Shown: positions 14,341 to 23,489, counted from the stretch's first letter. The stretch is DNA of 37,021 nt from Rhizobacter sp. (GCA_021153565.1 JAJKJU010000147.1:1-37021), one strand, 5' to 3'. The notes: generated by a model not told the origin, from the letters alone. Translations and numbers: made by a program.

Positions 14341-17247
14341 TCAACCGAAGTCGTAGCTGAAGTCGCCGTTAACCACGCCGAGGCGGACCCGACGCAACGA
14401 CTCGCCCGCACTGAGCCGGCTCAGGTATTCGATCGAAATGCGCGGCAGCACGGTATTGGTCAGGATCGCATCGACCACCCGCCCGCCCGACTCCGCCTCG
14501 GTACAGCGCGACACCACCAACTTGACCACGTCATCGCCGTACTCGAAGGGAATGCCATGGTTTTCGGCCACACGCTTGCTGATGCGGCCAAGCTGCAAGC
14601 GCACGATGTTGCCCATCATCTCGTCCGACAGTGGGTAATACGGCACGACGACAAGTCGCCCCAGCAACGCCGCGGGGAACACCTTCAGCAGCGGCTCTCG
14701 CAATGCTTTCGCAATGCCTTCAGGCTCGGGCATCAGCTCCGGGTCGCGGCACATGTTCATGATCAGATCGCTGCCGACGTTGCTGGTGAGCAGGATGATG
14801 GTGTTCTTGAAGTCAATGCCGCGGCCTTCGCCGTCTTCCATCCAACCCTTGTCGAAAACCTGGAAGAAGAGTTCGTGCACGTCAGGGTGCGCTTTCTCCA
14901 CTTCGTCGAGCAGCACCACGCTGTAGGGACGCCGACGCACGGCCTCGGTCAGCACGCCGCCTTCGCCATAGCCCACGTAACCGGGCGGCGAGCCCTTCAG
15001 CGTGGACACGGTGTGTGCCTCCTGGAACTCGCTCATGTTGATGGTGATGACGTTCTGCTCGCCGCCGTACAAGGACTCGGCCAGCGCAAGCGCCGTCTCG
15101 GTCTTGCCGACGCCCGATGTTCCGCACAGCATGAACACGCCGATCGGCTTGTTCGGGTTGTCGAGCCGGGCGCGCGAGGTCTGGATGCGGCGGGCGATGA
15201 TGTCCAACGCATGTTTCTGCCCGATCACGCGCTGATTCAAGGTGTCGGCCAGCTTGAGCACGGCCTCCACTTCGTTCTTCACCATGCGCCCCACCGGCAC
15301 GCCGGTCCAGTCCTGAACCACGCTCGCCACGGCCTGCTCGTCGACCGTGGGCAGGATCAGCGGCGAGTCGCCTTGCAGGTCGGTGAGCTTGCTTTGCAGG
15401 CCGATGAGTTCACGCAGCAGGGATTCGCGTTCGGCGGGGGTGAGTACTTCGGCGGGCATTGCCTGATCTTGAGAGTTCTCCCGTTCGCGCTGGCCCTTCG
15501 ATACCTCAGGGCGAACGGGTTCTAACTTCGATTCGCGAGGCGAACCCTGTCCTGAGCCTGTCGAAAGGACAGCCGGACCCTTCGATACCTCAGGGCGAGC
15601 GGGTTGGGGCTTCGATTCGCGAAGTGAACCCTGCCCTGAGCCAGTCGAAGGGTCAGCCCGAACGGGTGTGGGTTTGTCGGGAACGACCATGGCGGTTTCT
15701 GCATCTACCGTACGCGCCCGCAACTTGGCCCGAATGTCGAGGATCCGGTCGACCACCGCCCTCTCCTCCTCATGCCGCCGCTGCAACACCGACAACCTGG
15801 TCTCTTCGTCATCAATGGCGCGGATCGTGCGCTTGCGCCGCGCGCCCACGTCGATGCCGATGGCCTCTTCGCGTCCGATGATCTCGCGCTCGACCTTCAA
15901 TGCCTCCAGGCGTCGCTGGCAGTCCTCAAGCTCCGCAGGTGTCGCATGCTGGCTCACCGCGACACGTGCGCAGGCCGTGTCGAGCAGGCTCACCGCCTTG
16001 TCGGGCAGTTGCCGCGCCGGAATGTAGCGATGCGACAGCCGCACCGCCGCGGTGATAGCCTCATCGAGCAGCGCGACGCGATGATGCTTCTCGAGTATCG
16101 ACGCCACGCCGCGCAACATCAGCACCGCTTTCTCTTCGCTGGGCTCGTCGACCTGCACGACCTGGAAACGACGCGTCAGTGCAGCATCCTTCTCGATGTG
16201 CTTCTTGTATTCGGCCCATGTCGTTGCCGCGATGGTGCGAAGCTTGCCGCGCGCCAGCGCCGGCTTCAGCAGATTGGCCGCATCACCCGTGCCAGCCGCA
16301 CCGCCCGCGCCGATCAACGTGTGAGCTTCGTCGATGAACAGAATGATGGGCTTAACCGAAGCCTGCACCTCATCGATCACCGAACGCAGCCGGTTCTCGA
16401 ATTCGCCCTTCATGCTCGCCCCGGCCTGAAGCAAGCCAATGTCGAGCACGTGCAGAGACACATCCTTCAGCGACGGCGGCACATCACCCCGGGCCAAGCG
16501 AAGTGCGAAGCCCTCCACGACTGCCGTCTTGCCGACCCCTGCTTCACCGGTCAGGATGGGGTTATTCTGCCGGCGACGCATCAAGATGTCGACGATCTGG
16601 CGGATCTCTTCATCCCGGCCGGACACCGGATCGATCTCGCCATTGCGGGCGCGCTCGGTCAGGTCCACCGCATATCGCTTGAGCGCCTCCTGCTTGCCCA
16701 TTGCCGCGGGCGCGATGGCGCCGCTGGCTTCTCCTGGCTCACCACTGCCATCGCTTGCGCGCTGGCCTTCTTCCGGCGAGCCGCTGAGGATGCGCGCGAA
16801 GTTATCAGTCAAGTCTTCAAGCTTGATGCGGTCAAACTGCTTCGAAATCGTCATCAACGCGCTGCGCAACGAAGGTGTCTTCAGCATTCCCACGATCAGA
16901 TACCCAGTGCGTACCTGCGTGTCGCCAAACATCAGTGAGCCATAGACCCAGCCGCGCTCGACCGCGTTCTCGATCCAGCTCGACAGGTCGGTCACCGAAC
17001 TGGCGCCTCGTGGCAAGCGATCCAGCGATGCCGTGAGGTCGCTGGCCAGCGCCGCGGTATCGATCCCGTAATGCTTGACGATACGGTGCAGGTCCGAGTC
17101 CTGCGTGTTCAGTATCTGCACCAGCCAATGCTGCAATTCCACATACGCGTTGCCGCGCAATTTGCAGAACACCGTGGCGCCTTCGATGGCCTTGTACGCC
17201 AGCGGATTGAGCTTGCCGAACAAGGCGGTGCGCGAAATTTCAAGCAT
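14341..17247 (-). CDS. tssH: T6SS ATPase TssH (ClpV) with in-frame repeat insertion
   Basis: The AAA+ unfoldase that disassembles contracted TssB/C sheaths. 968 aa from the ATG at 17247, giving [20 protein letters not shown]; an ATG 12 bases earlier is possible. Numbered from that earlier ATG: N-domain 1-165, Walker A1 GEAGVGKT 238-245, Walker B1 ILFIDE 306-311, coiled middle domain about 445-625, Walker A2 GTSGVGKT 713-720, Walker B2 VVLLDE 781-786. Residues ~530-595 in the middle domain are two 28-residue repeats ([19 protein letters not shown]) encoded by a dispersed repeat (15497-15664) and are not normal ClpV sequence. The start overlaps the tssG stop by 8 bases. Confidence 0.95.
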   Translation of the reverse strand: MLEISRTALFGKLNPLAYKAIEGATVFCKLRGNAYVELQHWLVQILNTQDSDLHRIVKHYGIDTAALASDLTASLDRLPRGASSVTDLSSWIENAVERGWVYGSLMFGDTQVRTGYLIVGMLKTPSLRSALMTISKQFDRIKLEDLTDNFARILSGSPEEGQRASDGSGEPGEASGAIAPAAMGKQEALKRYAVDLTERARNGEIDPVSGRDEEIRQIVDILMRRRQNNPILTGEAGVGKTAVVEGFALRLARGDVPPSLKDVSLHVLDIGLLQAGASMKGEFENRLRSVIDEVQASVKPIILFIDEAHTLIGAGGAAGTGDAANLLKPALARGKLRTIAATTWAEYKKHIEKDAALTRRFQVVQVDEPSEEKAVLMLRGVASILEKHHRVALLDEAITAAVRLSHRYIPARQLPDKAVSLLDTACARVAVSQHATPAELEDCQRRLEALKVEREIIGREEAIGIDVGARRKRTIRAIDDEETRLSVLQRRHEEERAVVDRILDIRAKLRARTVDAETAMVVPDKPTPVRADPSTGSGQGSLRESKPQPARPEVSKGPAVLSTGSGQGSPRESKLEPVRPEVSKGQRERENSQDQAMPAEVLTPAERESLLRELIGLQSKLTDLQGDSPLILPTVDEQAVASVVQDWTGVPVGRMVKNEVEAVLKLADTLNQRVIGQKHALDIIARRIQTSRARLDNPNKPIGVFMLCGTSGVGKTETALALAESLYGGEQNVITINMSEFQEAHTVSTLKGSPPGYVGYGEGGVLTEAVRRRPYSVVLLDEVEKAHPDVHELFFQVFDKGWMEDGEGRGIDFKNTIILLTSNVGSDLIMNMCRDPELMPEPEGIAKALREPLLKVFPAALLGRLVVVPYYPLSDEMMGNIVRLQLGRISKRVAENHGIPFEYGDDVVKLVVSRCTEAESGGRVVDAILTNTVLPRISIEYLSRLSAGESLRRVRLGVVNGDFSYDFG
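15497..15664. repeat. Two 84-bp copies of a dispersed repeat inside tssH
   Basis: A unit beginning TTCGATACCTCAGGGCGA at 15497 recurs at 15581, an offset of 84 bp (28 codons), so the tssH frame is kept. Each unit contains the internal CCTGAGCC-n-GTCGAA arm that is complementary to TTCG-n-CTCAGG, making it palindromic. It is closely related to the units at 1-317. Such TTCGA/CTCAGG palindromes are common between genes in Comamonadaceae (recalled, not searched); here they are translated. Confidence 0.85.
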
Positions 17248-18343
17248 GGTGAACTCCATGGCGAAGAAGGAAAGAGGTGTCGGGACGCAGCCGCAAATCG
17301 CCGCGGTCGCGGCTGCGGCCCATGCGACCGATCCATGTCGTCAGCCCCAGCCGCACCTTTTTCGAAAGGCGGGGCTCAGGCACTTCGGCGTGCGCCAGAA
17401 CGAGTTGCACGTCCCATCGCAAGTCCAGGCCGGTGTACTGCTGCACCCAGTCGCGCAGCGCGAGCCACGCGCGTCCACCTGGCAGGAAGTCGTGGTACTG
17501 CGCCAGGGTCAAGGGTCCCAGGACGATGCGGAACTTGAACTGGTGGTCGCGAATTTTGTTGCCGCTGGTGGCGGTGCTTCCCAGCAGCGCCGCTGGTGCC
17601 CGCGTGCGTTCGGGCCGGCTGCGTGCGAAGCCGAGCCGGCTGCGATCGTCGCTATCCAGGAGCAACCATTGCGCTACGTGCTGCTCGATGCGCACCGGCA
17701 CGCCGAAGTATTGCGACAGCAGCTTGGTAAGACCCTCCGGATGCCGGCTGCGCGAGCCCAGCAATCCGGCCTGGAATAGCCGGGCTTCGAGCGGCACGCT
17801 GCTGTTGCTTCTCACGTCCCCATCGAAGCCAAAGCTCGAACCCAACCAGGCCGCGAAGCGATCGTCGTTCGGCCTGTCGCGATGCACCACCGGCTGCGCT
17901 TGCGCCCACGCGCGATAGAACAACGCCAGCAAACGGTGATGAAAGACATCCAGAAAGCGCGCAAGGGTCGGGTCGTTGCGCAGTCGCAGGCGCTCGCGCG
18001 TGTACTCGGTCAGATGCAGCGGCATCGGGCCCTGCGGACCCAGCAGGCCGAAGAAGCGCACGCCCAGTCGCGGCACCACAGCATCGGCTTCGAAGCTCTC
18101 GATCGCGGCGGGCGCGAAATCGAGTTCGGCGTCCTGGCCCAGTCGCAGCGCTTCCTGCGATGGTCGAAGTGCTTGGCCGAAACGCGGCCACTGGGGGTGA
18201 AGCAACTCCACTCGCCGCAACACAGCGAAGAAGTCATGACCACGCGGATCAGCCTGCAAAGCATCGAACAAGGCTGCCAGCGCGGCGTCGTTTCGCACTT
18301 GATCGGCCGGCGCGGAAGCCAAACGTCCCGCGTCACGCTTCAC
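17240..18343 (-). CDS. tssG: T6SS baseplate protein TssG
   Basis: 367 aa starting at a GTG (18343) that overlaps the tssF stop as GTGA, so translation is coupled. A longer upstream reading of the frame only shadows tssF. Family landmarks are the N-terminal DFFAVLRRVELLHP, LGVRFFGLLGPQGPMPLHLTEY, and the region RHPEGLTKLLSQYFGVPVRIEQHVAQWL, followed by a late LPGGRAWLALRDWVQQYTG. TssG binds TssF in a 2:1 F/G complex joined to TssE and TssK in each baseplate wedge. Length is normal (about 330-370 aa). Confidence 0.93.
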   Translation of the reverse strand: MKRDAGRLASAPADQVRNDAALAALFDALQADPRGHDFFAVLRRVELLHPQWPRFGQALRPSQEALRLGQDAELDFAPAAIESFEADAVVPRLGVRFFGLLGPQGPMPLHLTEYTRERLRLRNDPTLARFLDVFHHRLLALFYRAWAQAQPVVHRDRPNDDRFAAWLGSSFGFDGDVRSNSSVPLEARLFQAGLLGSRSRHPEGLTKLLSQYFGVPVRIEQHVAQWLLLDSDDRSRLGFARSRPERTRAPAALLGSTATSGNKIRDHQFKFRIVLGPLTLAQYHDFLPGGRAWLALRDWVQQYTGLDLRWDVQLVLAHAEVPEPRLSKKVRLGLTTWIGRMGRSRDRGDLRLRPDTSFLLRHGVHHA

Positions 18344-20244
18344 ACCGTCTCCCGAAGACCGGTGCGCGGCGGCCAGCGCATGACCTCGCCACGCTGCGAC
18401 GTGCGCAGAGTGAGTTGCGTGAAGCTGTTGATGGCTGCGTGGCGGGCGAAGAAGCGTTCCAGCACGCTCGCGAACAGGAAGGCGCTCGTGCCCTGATAGG
18501 CCATCTCGTCCAGCTCCAGCACGATCTCCACACCGGTTCCAAAGGTGAGCGGCCCCTTGACCGGCAGTCGCCGCACCACCGAACGCGCTTGCAAGCCCTG
18601 CACGCCTTCGACCTGTCGCATCCAGCCTGAATCTTCCTGTGGTGCGTACAGGCCAAGCATGGTGCGCAGCGAGGCGGCGGCGCGCTGCGGTGTCTCGCCT
18701 ACCAGCGAGAGGTGGTTGAGCGTGAGATGGTTCACCAGGCTCCAGCCGAGCTCGCCCACTGGACGCCTGGTGACGGGACGCGTGGGCCCGCGCAGCACAT
18801 CCACGCGCGACACCGGTCCGGGCGACTCCAGGCGCCATTGCTGCGTCCTGCCTGCGACAGGGCCATGCGGCAACAAGGCCGGCAAGTCGCGGTTGCTTAC
18901 CCAGGCCGAGACAGAAAGTTGCCGAACGTCCTCGCGGTAAGGCGCATGCCGCGGGTCGACCAGCGACACATAGACCTCTTCGCCGATGTACGAGGACCGC
19001 GACCCGTGCTGCTTCTGTCGTGGCGACAAGAGGCGCGGTTCGCGGCGCACGGTGTAGTGGCCGTGAGCCTCGCCTCGCGCTGTCGCCGGGCCTTCGTGAT
19101 AGGTCGCGTACAGCGGCAAGAATTCTTGTTGCGCCACCAAGCCGGTCCCGAAGCCAGTCACCGATGTGATGCTGTGCACCTCGTAATCCATGGGGCGTGT
19201 GCGATCGGGCACCACGTGGTATTCCCATGTGCCAGGTCCGACCTGGATGCGATCGAGCCGCTTCTGGAAGAGGTTGATGGCAGGCGTGCAAAACAATGAC
19301 AGGCTTTGCGCGTCGATCAGAGCCTCGAGAGCGCCATCGCCGCGCTGCAGGAAAACGATCAACTCGACCTCGTCGCTGGCCACCTCCGCCAGTCGCGCTG
19401 CAAGATCAGTGAATTCGAAGAAGAGAAGACGTTGCGGCATGGCCGCTTCTTCCTGCAGCAAGCGGTAGCCGGAGAAAGCACGCAATGACTCGGGCAACAG
19501 TGCTTCGTCCGCAGCAAAGCCCACGGGCCGCACACTGTCGGCACCCCGCCATTGATTGACTGCAGATGTGCCCTCGTCACTTGCGCCGCTGCGCACCAGA
19601 GTGCCCGCAACCGTGCCTTGCACGAGTTCGTGCAGGCGAAAGGCCACGTCGTCAGGCGCGCTGATATAGAAAGTCAGACGGTCCATGTCCAACTGATTGA
19701 ACAGCAATCCACCACCGCAGCGCAGCCGGACGCGTAGGCCGCCGCGGGTGCCTTGCGCCTGCGGCAATCGCGCCATTGGCAAGTCAGGTGCGTAGTTGAA
19801 GTACTGCGCGCTCACGAGTTCGATCGGCCACAACGTGACCTCATGAGCCGTGCGGAACTCACAGTGCGTGTCCTGCCCGCGCGCGATCTCGGACATCAGA
19901 GAACTGCCCCGCGCAAGCGCATAACCCTTCACCAGATTCGGATCAGCAGGGTCCACACCGAAGCGAGCAACCATCATCGATGGCATCGGCGCAAGGAAGT
20001 TCGGGTAGGTTGCCTCCAGCAGATGAGCAATCAGCCGCGGCTGCTCGGCATCGATCTTGAGCTGCACGCGCGCGGCGAGGAAGGCGAAGCCTTCGAGCAG
20101 CCGCTCGACGTACGGATCGGTGACTTCCATCCCCTCCATGCCGAGCCGCGACGCGATCTTCGGGAACTCGCGCGCGAACTCGGCGCCGACCTCGCGCAGG
20201 TGCGTGAGCTCGTCGGAGTACAGGCGGAGAAGACGCGGGTCCAT
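18340..20244 (-). CDS. tssF: T6SS baseplate protein TssF (VasA/ImpG)
   Basis: 634 aa from the ATG at 20244 (MDPRLLRLYSDELTHLREVG); a TTG 15 bases upstream is less likely. The opening continues AEFAREFPKIASRLGME and DPYVERLLEGFAFLAARVQLKID, the hallmark of TssF. FNQLDMDRLTFYIS and the C-terminal RFFARHAAINSFTQLTLRTS also match the family. TssF is the main wedge scaffold of the baseplate. The preceding gene, a deaminase-like ORF, ends 15 bp before it and separates it from tssE, which is unusual. Confidence 0.94.
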   Translation of the reverse strand: MDPRLLRLYSDELTHLREVGAEFAREFPKIASRLGMEGMEVTDPYVERLLEGFAFLAARVQLKIDAEQPRLIAHLLEATYPNFLAPMPSMMVARFGVDPADPNLVKGYALARGSSLMSEIARGQDTHCEFRTAHEVTLWPIELVSAQYFNYAPDLPMARLPQAQGTRGGLRVRLRCGGGLLFNQLDMDRLTFYISAPDDVAFRLHELVQGTVAGTLVRSGASDEGTSAVNQWRGADSVRPVGFAADEALLPESLRAFSGYRLLQEEAAMPQRLLFFEFTDLAARLAEVASDEVELIVFLQRGDGALEALIDAQSLSLFCTPAINLFQKRLDRIQVGPGTWEYHVVPDRTRPMDYEVHSITSVTGFGTGLVAQQEFLPLYATYHEGPATARGEAHGHYTVRREPRLLSPRQKQHGSRSSYIGEEVYVSLVDPRHAPYREDVRQLSVSAWVSNRDLPALLPHGPVAGRTQQWRLESPGPVSRVDVLRGPTRPVTRRPVGELGWSLVNHLTLNHLSLVGETPQRAAASLRTMLGLYAPQEDSGWMRQVEGVQGLQARSVVRRLPVKGPLTFGTGVEIVLELDEMAYQGTSAFLFASVLERFFARHAAINSFTQLTLRTSQRGEVMRWPPRTGLRETV

Positions 20245-20259
20245 CGAAGATGGCAACAA

Positions 20260-20820
20260 TCACTTGCGGGTCGTCGAGGAATGTGATCCGTGCTGGGTTC
20301 CCTCATCAATGAAGCTCTTGTGCAACTGGCTGCAGGACACGCTCAGTCCGTCTTCTTTGGCATTCAATTGAGATCCCGTGCCTGAATGCGCTGATCCGTC
20401 CTTGTGGTAGGGGGCGTGGTAGAGAACGGTCCAGGTCTTCACCTTGCCCTTCAAGGAGTCCGCAAGACCTCTGATGGCTGGACTGCATTTGGCATTGCAG
20501 GGGCTAGCTGCGGTGATGATACTGATGTGCTCAGGGCATCCGGCCTTTGCCCATAGACCCTGGAATTCCTGACACATTCTCTGCTCAGCATCGGCACTTT
20601 TCCCGGCCGAGACTCTCGCAAATCCGGTCCGATGCAAGTGATTCACATCGCCGTTGGAGAGAGCGGTCAGGTCGATGTTCTGCAGAGGGCTATTCGTCTT
20701 TGATCCTGTCCCTGATTCGAATACCCAAACTGGCCCTTGATCGCCAAGCTCGAGGATACAGAACAGGTTGTTCTTATTGTCTTTGCAAAGAGCGTTCGCA
20801 AGTCTGGTGATGAAAGTCAT
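20260..20820 (-). CDS. Deaminase-like protein inserted between tssE and tssF (candidate effector)
   Basis: 186 aa. The ATG at 20820 has a strong AAGGAG site 8 bp upstream. I see a nucleic-acid-deaminase-like core: SAGKSADAEQRMCQEF (DAE at 78-80), a strand HISIITAAS, then SPCNAKCSPAI with PCxxC at 108-113, and WTVLYHAPY. In active zinc deaminases the first motif is HAE or CAE. Here it is DAE (codon GAT), so one zinc ligand appears changed, and the protein may be inactive, divergent or immunity-like. It is visibly less GC-rich than tssE and tssF and is not a T6SS core gene, suggesting acquisition. No signal peptide. Neither a known family nor a partner gene is identified. Confidence in the CDS is high; in the fold it is moderate. 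Confidence 0.5.
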   Translation of the reverse strand: MTFITRLANALCKDNKNNLFCILELGDQGPVWVFESGTGSKTNSPLQNIDLTALSNGDVNHLHRTGFARVSAGKSADAEQRMCQEFQGLWAKAGCPEHISIITAASPCNAKCSPAIRGLADSLKGKVKTWTVLYHAPYHKDGSAHSGTGSQLNAKEDGLSVSCSQLHKSFIDEGTQHGSHSSTTRK

Positions 20821-20858
20821 CAAAGCTCCTTACGCGGTCATATTCAAAAGTGACGACC

Positions 20859-21389
20859 TCAGGACCGCGCGCCCCTGGAGTGCACCCGCTCAAAGTCACT
20901 ATCTCTAACATTCACCTGCCCCGCCTCCAGGTCCAGCTGCGTTCGCAGCAATATTTCCAGCGGCACCGGCTGCGACCACAAGTGGCCGCGGATCTCGAAT
21001 TCGATGACGTTGTGCGTGTCGAGCACCGTGGTGGCCTCGAGCGCTCGAACCTGCAAAGTCTCCGGCAGGATGCGCGGCTCGAAACGCACGATGGCTTGGC
21101 GTATTGCCGTTTCGAGCACGCTCACGTCCAACTTGGACGCGAGCTGACCGGACAACGCCGGCAGTCCGAAATTGAGCACACTGTCGGCAAGCATCGGATA
21201 AACGTCCGCTGCTTGGCCGAGCGGCTGCACTGCATTGAACAGCGCGCCGAGATCGCGCAAGACAGCTTGTCGCAACTCCGCCTTCGACATTACACGGTGG
21301 TCTTCGGCTTCCTCGCGATCACCCCGACTGTCGTCCGTCAATCGGTCCAGCAGTGCGGGCTGCAATCGGTTTCGAATGTCGACAGGCAT
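20859..21389 (-). CDS. tssE: T6SS baseplate wedge protein TssE (gp25-like)
   Basis: 176 aa from the ATG at 21389, 13 bp after the tagJ stop. An upstream extension of the frame overlaps tagJ and has no family match. The gp25 core is VLRDLGALFNAVQPLGQAADVYPMLADSVLNFGLPALSG, followed by LETAIRQAIVRFEPRILPETLQVRAL and FEIRGHLWSQPVPLEILLRTQLDLE. TssE links the sheath to the TssF/G wedge. The opening MPVDIRNRLQPALLDRLTDD is typical. Confidence 0.93.
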   Translation of the reverse strand: MPVDIRNRLQPALLDRLTDDSRGDREEAEDHRVMSKAELRQAVLRDLGALFNAVQPLGQAADVYPMLADSVLNFGLPALSGQLASKLDVSVLETAIRQAIVRFEPRILPETLQVRALEATTVLDTHNVIEFEIRGHLWSQPVPLEILLRTQLDLEAGQVNVRDSDFERVHSRGARS

Positions 21390-21402
21390 GACGTGCTCTT
21401 GT

Positions 21403-22218
21403 TCAGTGCAATGTGTCAGCCGGCAACGCCGACTGCAGCACGATTTCCCGTGCCTCGAGCAAGCCAAGTTCCGCGGTGTCAGTGATAAAGACACGCTGCC
21501 CCATCCCGCGGAACTGCTCGCGCCCGATGGCCAACCACTCGGTCCTGCGCGAGAGCTGCAGTGCGCCGTCGGACTGAGCGCCCGAGCCCGGGTAGCGCGA
21601 AGGAATCAGCGCCACCGTGTCGCCACCGTTCGAGAAGTCCAGATGCGCCGGCACCCACACCAGGTCGCGCAGGTCAGTCGGCGCTTCGATGCGCACTTTG
21701 GTCAATGCAGAAAACGGCAACCAGCCGTAGCGACCATTGATCACAACCTCCAGCACCGGACCAAGCCTCGAGTCTGCGTCGGCAATCCAGTCGAACGCCG
21801 CCCCGTCAAGCTTGCCCGAAGTGACCGGAGCCGCCTCGAACGCGTCTTCACGCAGCCGGACCGCAAACTCACCATCGCCACAGGCGTCTGCCTGAAGCGC
21901 CTCGACCAGTGACACGACCCAGGGTTGCGGCTGTCCGAAGACGATCGGCGTGGTCCTGCCGGCAAACACCGCTTCACGAACCGCCTCGCACTGCAGCGCC
22001 TCGCGATACGTGTTGACCATGGCAAGGGTGCCTGCATCCATTTCTCCGCAGACCTGCAACTGGTTGAGTGCGCGCTGCCATTGGCCGAGCACGCACAGCA
22101 ACTGAAAAAGGAAGACGCGCAGCTTCGGGTCGGCGGCGCGCTCTCGCACCTGTCGCTGAAGCAGCTCCAACGCGCCTTGCGGATCACCTGCTGCCAGGAG
22201 TTCTTCTGCAGTAGTCAT
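21403..22218 (-). CDS. tagJ: T6SS accessory protein TagJ (ImpE/SciE type)
   Basis: 271 aa from the ATG at 22218, 2 bp after the hcp stop; a GTG 6 bases earlier is possible. The N-terminal half is TPR-like (AEELLAAGDPQGALELLQRQVRERAADPKLRVFLFQLLCVLGQWQRAL). The C-terminal ImpE domain carries FDWIADADSRLGPVLEVVINGRYGWLPF and DLVWVPAHLDFSNGG. TagJ binds the TssB N-terminus and is thought to modulate ClpV recruitment in systems that have it. Its position between hcp and tssE is usual for these loci. Confidence 0.92.
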   Translation of the reverse strand: MTTAEELLAAGDPQGALELLQRQVRERAADPKLRVFLFQLLCVLGQWQRALNQLQVCGEMDAGTLAMVNTYREALQCEAVREAVFAGRTTPIVFGQPQPWVVSLVEALQADACGDGEFAVRLREDAFEAAPVTSGKLDGAAFDWIADADSRLGPVLEVVINGRYGWLPFSALTKVRIEAPTDLRDLVWVPAHLDFSNGGDTVALIPSRYPGSGAQSDGALQLSRRTEWLAIGREQFRGMGQRVFITDTAELGLLEAREIVLQSALPADTLH

Positions 22219-22220
22219 GG

Positions 22221-22727
22221 TCACGCGGGCAAGACTTCGTCGCTGAACGAGAACGAGCCGCCGCTCGCACCCGTGCCCTGCTGGCGCTTGTATTCAATGT
22301 CGATCTTCGTGAAAGCGAAGACCACCTTCTCAATCGGACGACCCTGCGCATCGACGTCAATGTCGATGTTCACCACGCGTGCGCCGTTGAGCGTCATGCG
22401 GTAGTAGTCGAGCGCCTCACCGCCCGCCTTTCGCATTGCAAGCGTGGCTTCCTTCACTTCGTCGTTGGTGGCGAGAGCACTGAGCAATCCGGTCGATGCT
22501 GAATCGACGCCCTTGATCACCACCAATTGCTTGTACGACCGGCGCGCAGTGGCGGCGGTTGATCCAATCGCCGATCCTGCCTGTGCACCCCAGCTCCATG
22601 CATGGACCTCGATGTCATCGGCATGGCCTTCAGTGCGGCTTTCGCCTTTGATCTTGCCGGCGCGCTTGGTCTGCACGTGCAGAAAGATGTCCGAGCCTGC
22701 GCCGCTCGCAATCTCGTTCGATGACAT
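22221..22727 (-). CDS. hcp: T6SS tube protein Hcp (TssD), copy nearest tagJ
   Basis: 168 aa from the ATG at 22727, with AAGGAAA upstream. Hcp-type features: IFLHVQTKRAGKIKGES, DDIEVHAWSWG, YKQLVVIKGVDSAS, TLAMRKAGGEALDYYRMTLNGARVVNID, VVFAFTKIDIEYK. Hexameric rings stack into the inner tube. It differs strongly from the Hcp at 23001-23489, so the pair is not a recent duplication. The two genes are separated by a structured repeat element. The predicted tail GASGGSFSFSDEVLPA is Gly/Ser-rich. Confidence 0.92.
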   Translation of the reverse strand: MSSNEIASGAGSDIFLHVQTKRAGKIKGESRTEGHADDIEVHAWSWGAQAGSAIGSTAATARRSYKQLVVIKGVDSASTGLLSALATNDEVKEATLAMRKAGGEALDYYRMTLNGARVVNIDIDVDAQGRPIEKVVFAFTKIDIEYKRQQGTGASGGSFSFSDEVLPA

Positions 22728-22841
22728 GGGATGGTTTCCTTCAGCGTGCGCCGGGAACAGCCGCGAGCAACAAAGGGCGCACACCGCTTCACCCGGGACG
22801 ACGACAGGCGTCGCCCCGGAGAAAGATGGCGCCCTGCCCCG

Positions 22842-23003
22842 TTAGGACATGGCCCGGAATGATTTTCCGTTTTGGGGCGCAGGGCGGGATGCGATGCAAG
22901 GCGCTACTGGCGCCGTGTGGCGAGCCACACAAGCGAGGAGCAACGCCGCAGCGCGCCCGCCCTGCGCCCCCAAAACGGGAAATTGTTTTGGGCTATGTCC
23001 TTA
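22842..23003. repeat. 162-bp structured repeat between the two hcp genes (copy 1)
   Basis: The outer ends are inverted: TTAGGACATGGCCCGG at the left and GGGCTATGTCCTTA at the right, continuing into a CCGTTTTGGGG / CCCCAAAACGG pairing, for arms of about 48 bp with mismatches. Inside lie two further hairpins, GGCGCTACTGGCGCC (22899-22913) and GTGTGGCGAGCCACAC (22915-22930). The right end includes the TAA stop of the upstream hcp gene (23001-23003). A near-identical copy starts at 36902. In the hcp transcript it would fold between the two cistrons and could uncouple their expression. No coding content. Confidence 0.85.
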
Positions 23004-23489
23004 GCTCGCCTTATTGGTGGTGACGTCCCAGCCGCTGGCGATCTCGCCGCCAAGCGAACCGTCGGGCTTTTGTTCCTTGTACTTGTATTCAATCTTGCCG
23101 AAGTTCAGCGACACCTGGTCCATCGGAATGATGTCCGATCCGGCCGAGCCGCCCGTCTGATAGGAACTGACGAGGGCACTGGTAAGCACGATGGTCAGGA
23201 ACTCTTGCTGCTCCTTGCCCGCCTTGCGGCAAACGAGCGTTGCCGACTTGATGTGCTCGCCTGTGCAGCAGGCCTTGAAGAGATTGGGTGAGGCCTTGTC
23301 GGTCTTCTTCACGAAGTTGAAGTCCTGCAGCGCCACCTTTCCGCTGCCGCCACCGCCGCCGCTGGAGAACGCGCCGGCATTGGTGCCGCCGAAGCTCCAC
23401 GATTCGAGCTCGATTTCGTCCTTGTGCTTGTCATCGGTGGATTCACCTTTGATGCCATCGAGCTTCAGAAAATAGTCTACGTGTGCCAT
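23001..23489 (-). CDS. hcp: T6SS tube protein Hcp (TssD), copy nearest tssC
   Basis: 162 aa. The ATG at 23489 has a near-perfect AGGAGG site, the strongest in the operon, as expected for an abundant tube protein. It opens MAHVDYFLKLDGIKGES as in Hcp1-type proteins, with IELESWSFGGTNAG, KVALQDFNFVKKTDKASPNLFKACCTGEHI, VCRKAGKEQQEFLTIVLTSALVSSY, and NFGKIEYKYKEQ. This copy is probably the main structural Hcp and the other a variant tube or cargo-adapted Hcp; that division is inference. Its stop codon lies inside the repeat at 22842-23003. Confidence 0.94.
   Translation of the reverse strand: MAHVDYFLKLDGIKGESTDDKHKDEIELESWSFGGTNAGAFSSGGGGGSGKVALQDFNFVKKTDKASPNLFKACCTGEHIKSATLVCRKAGKEQQEFLTIVLTSALVSSYQTGGSAGSDIIPMDQVSLNFGKIEYKYKEQKPDGSLGGEIASGWDVTTNKAS

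Noticed and set aside
18344-19291. N-terminal extension of TssG
   Set aside because: It overlaps tssF out of frame; family similarity begins after the GTG at 18343.
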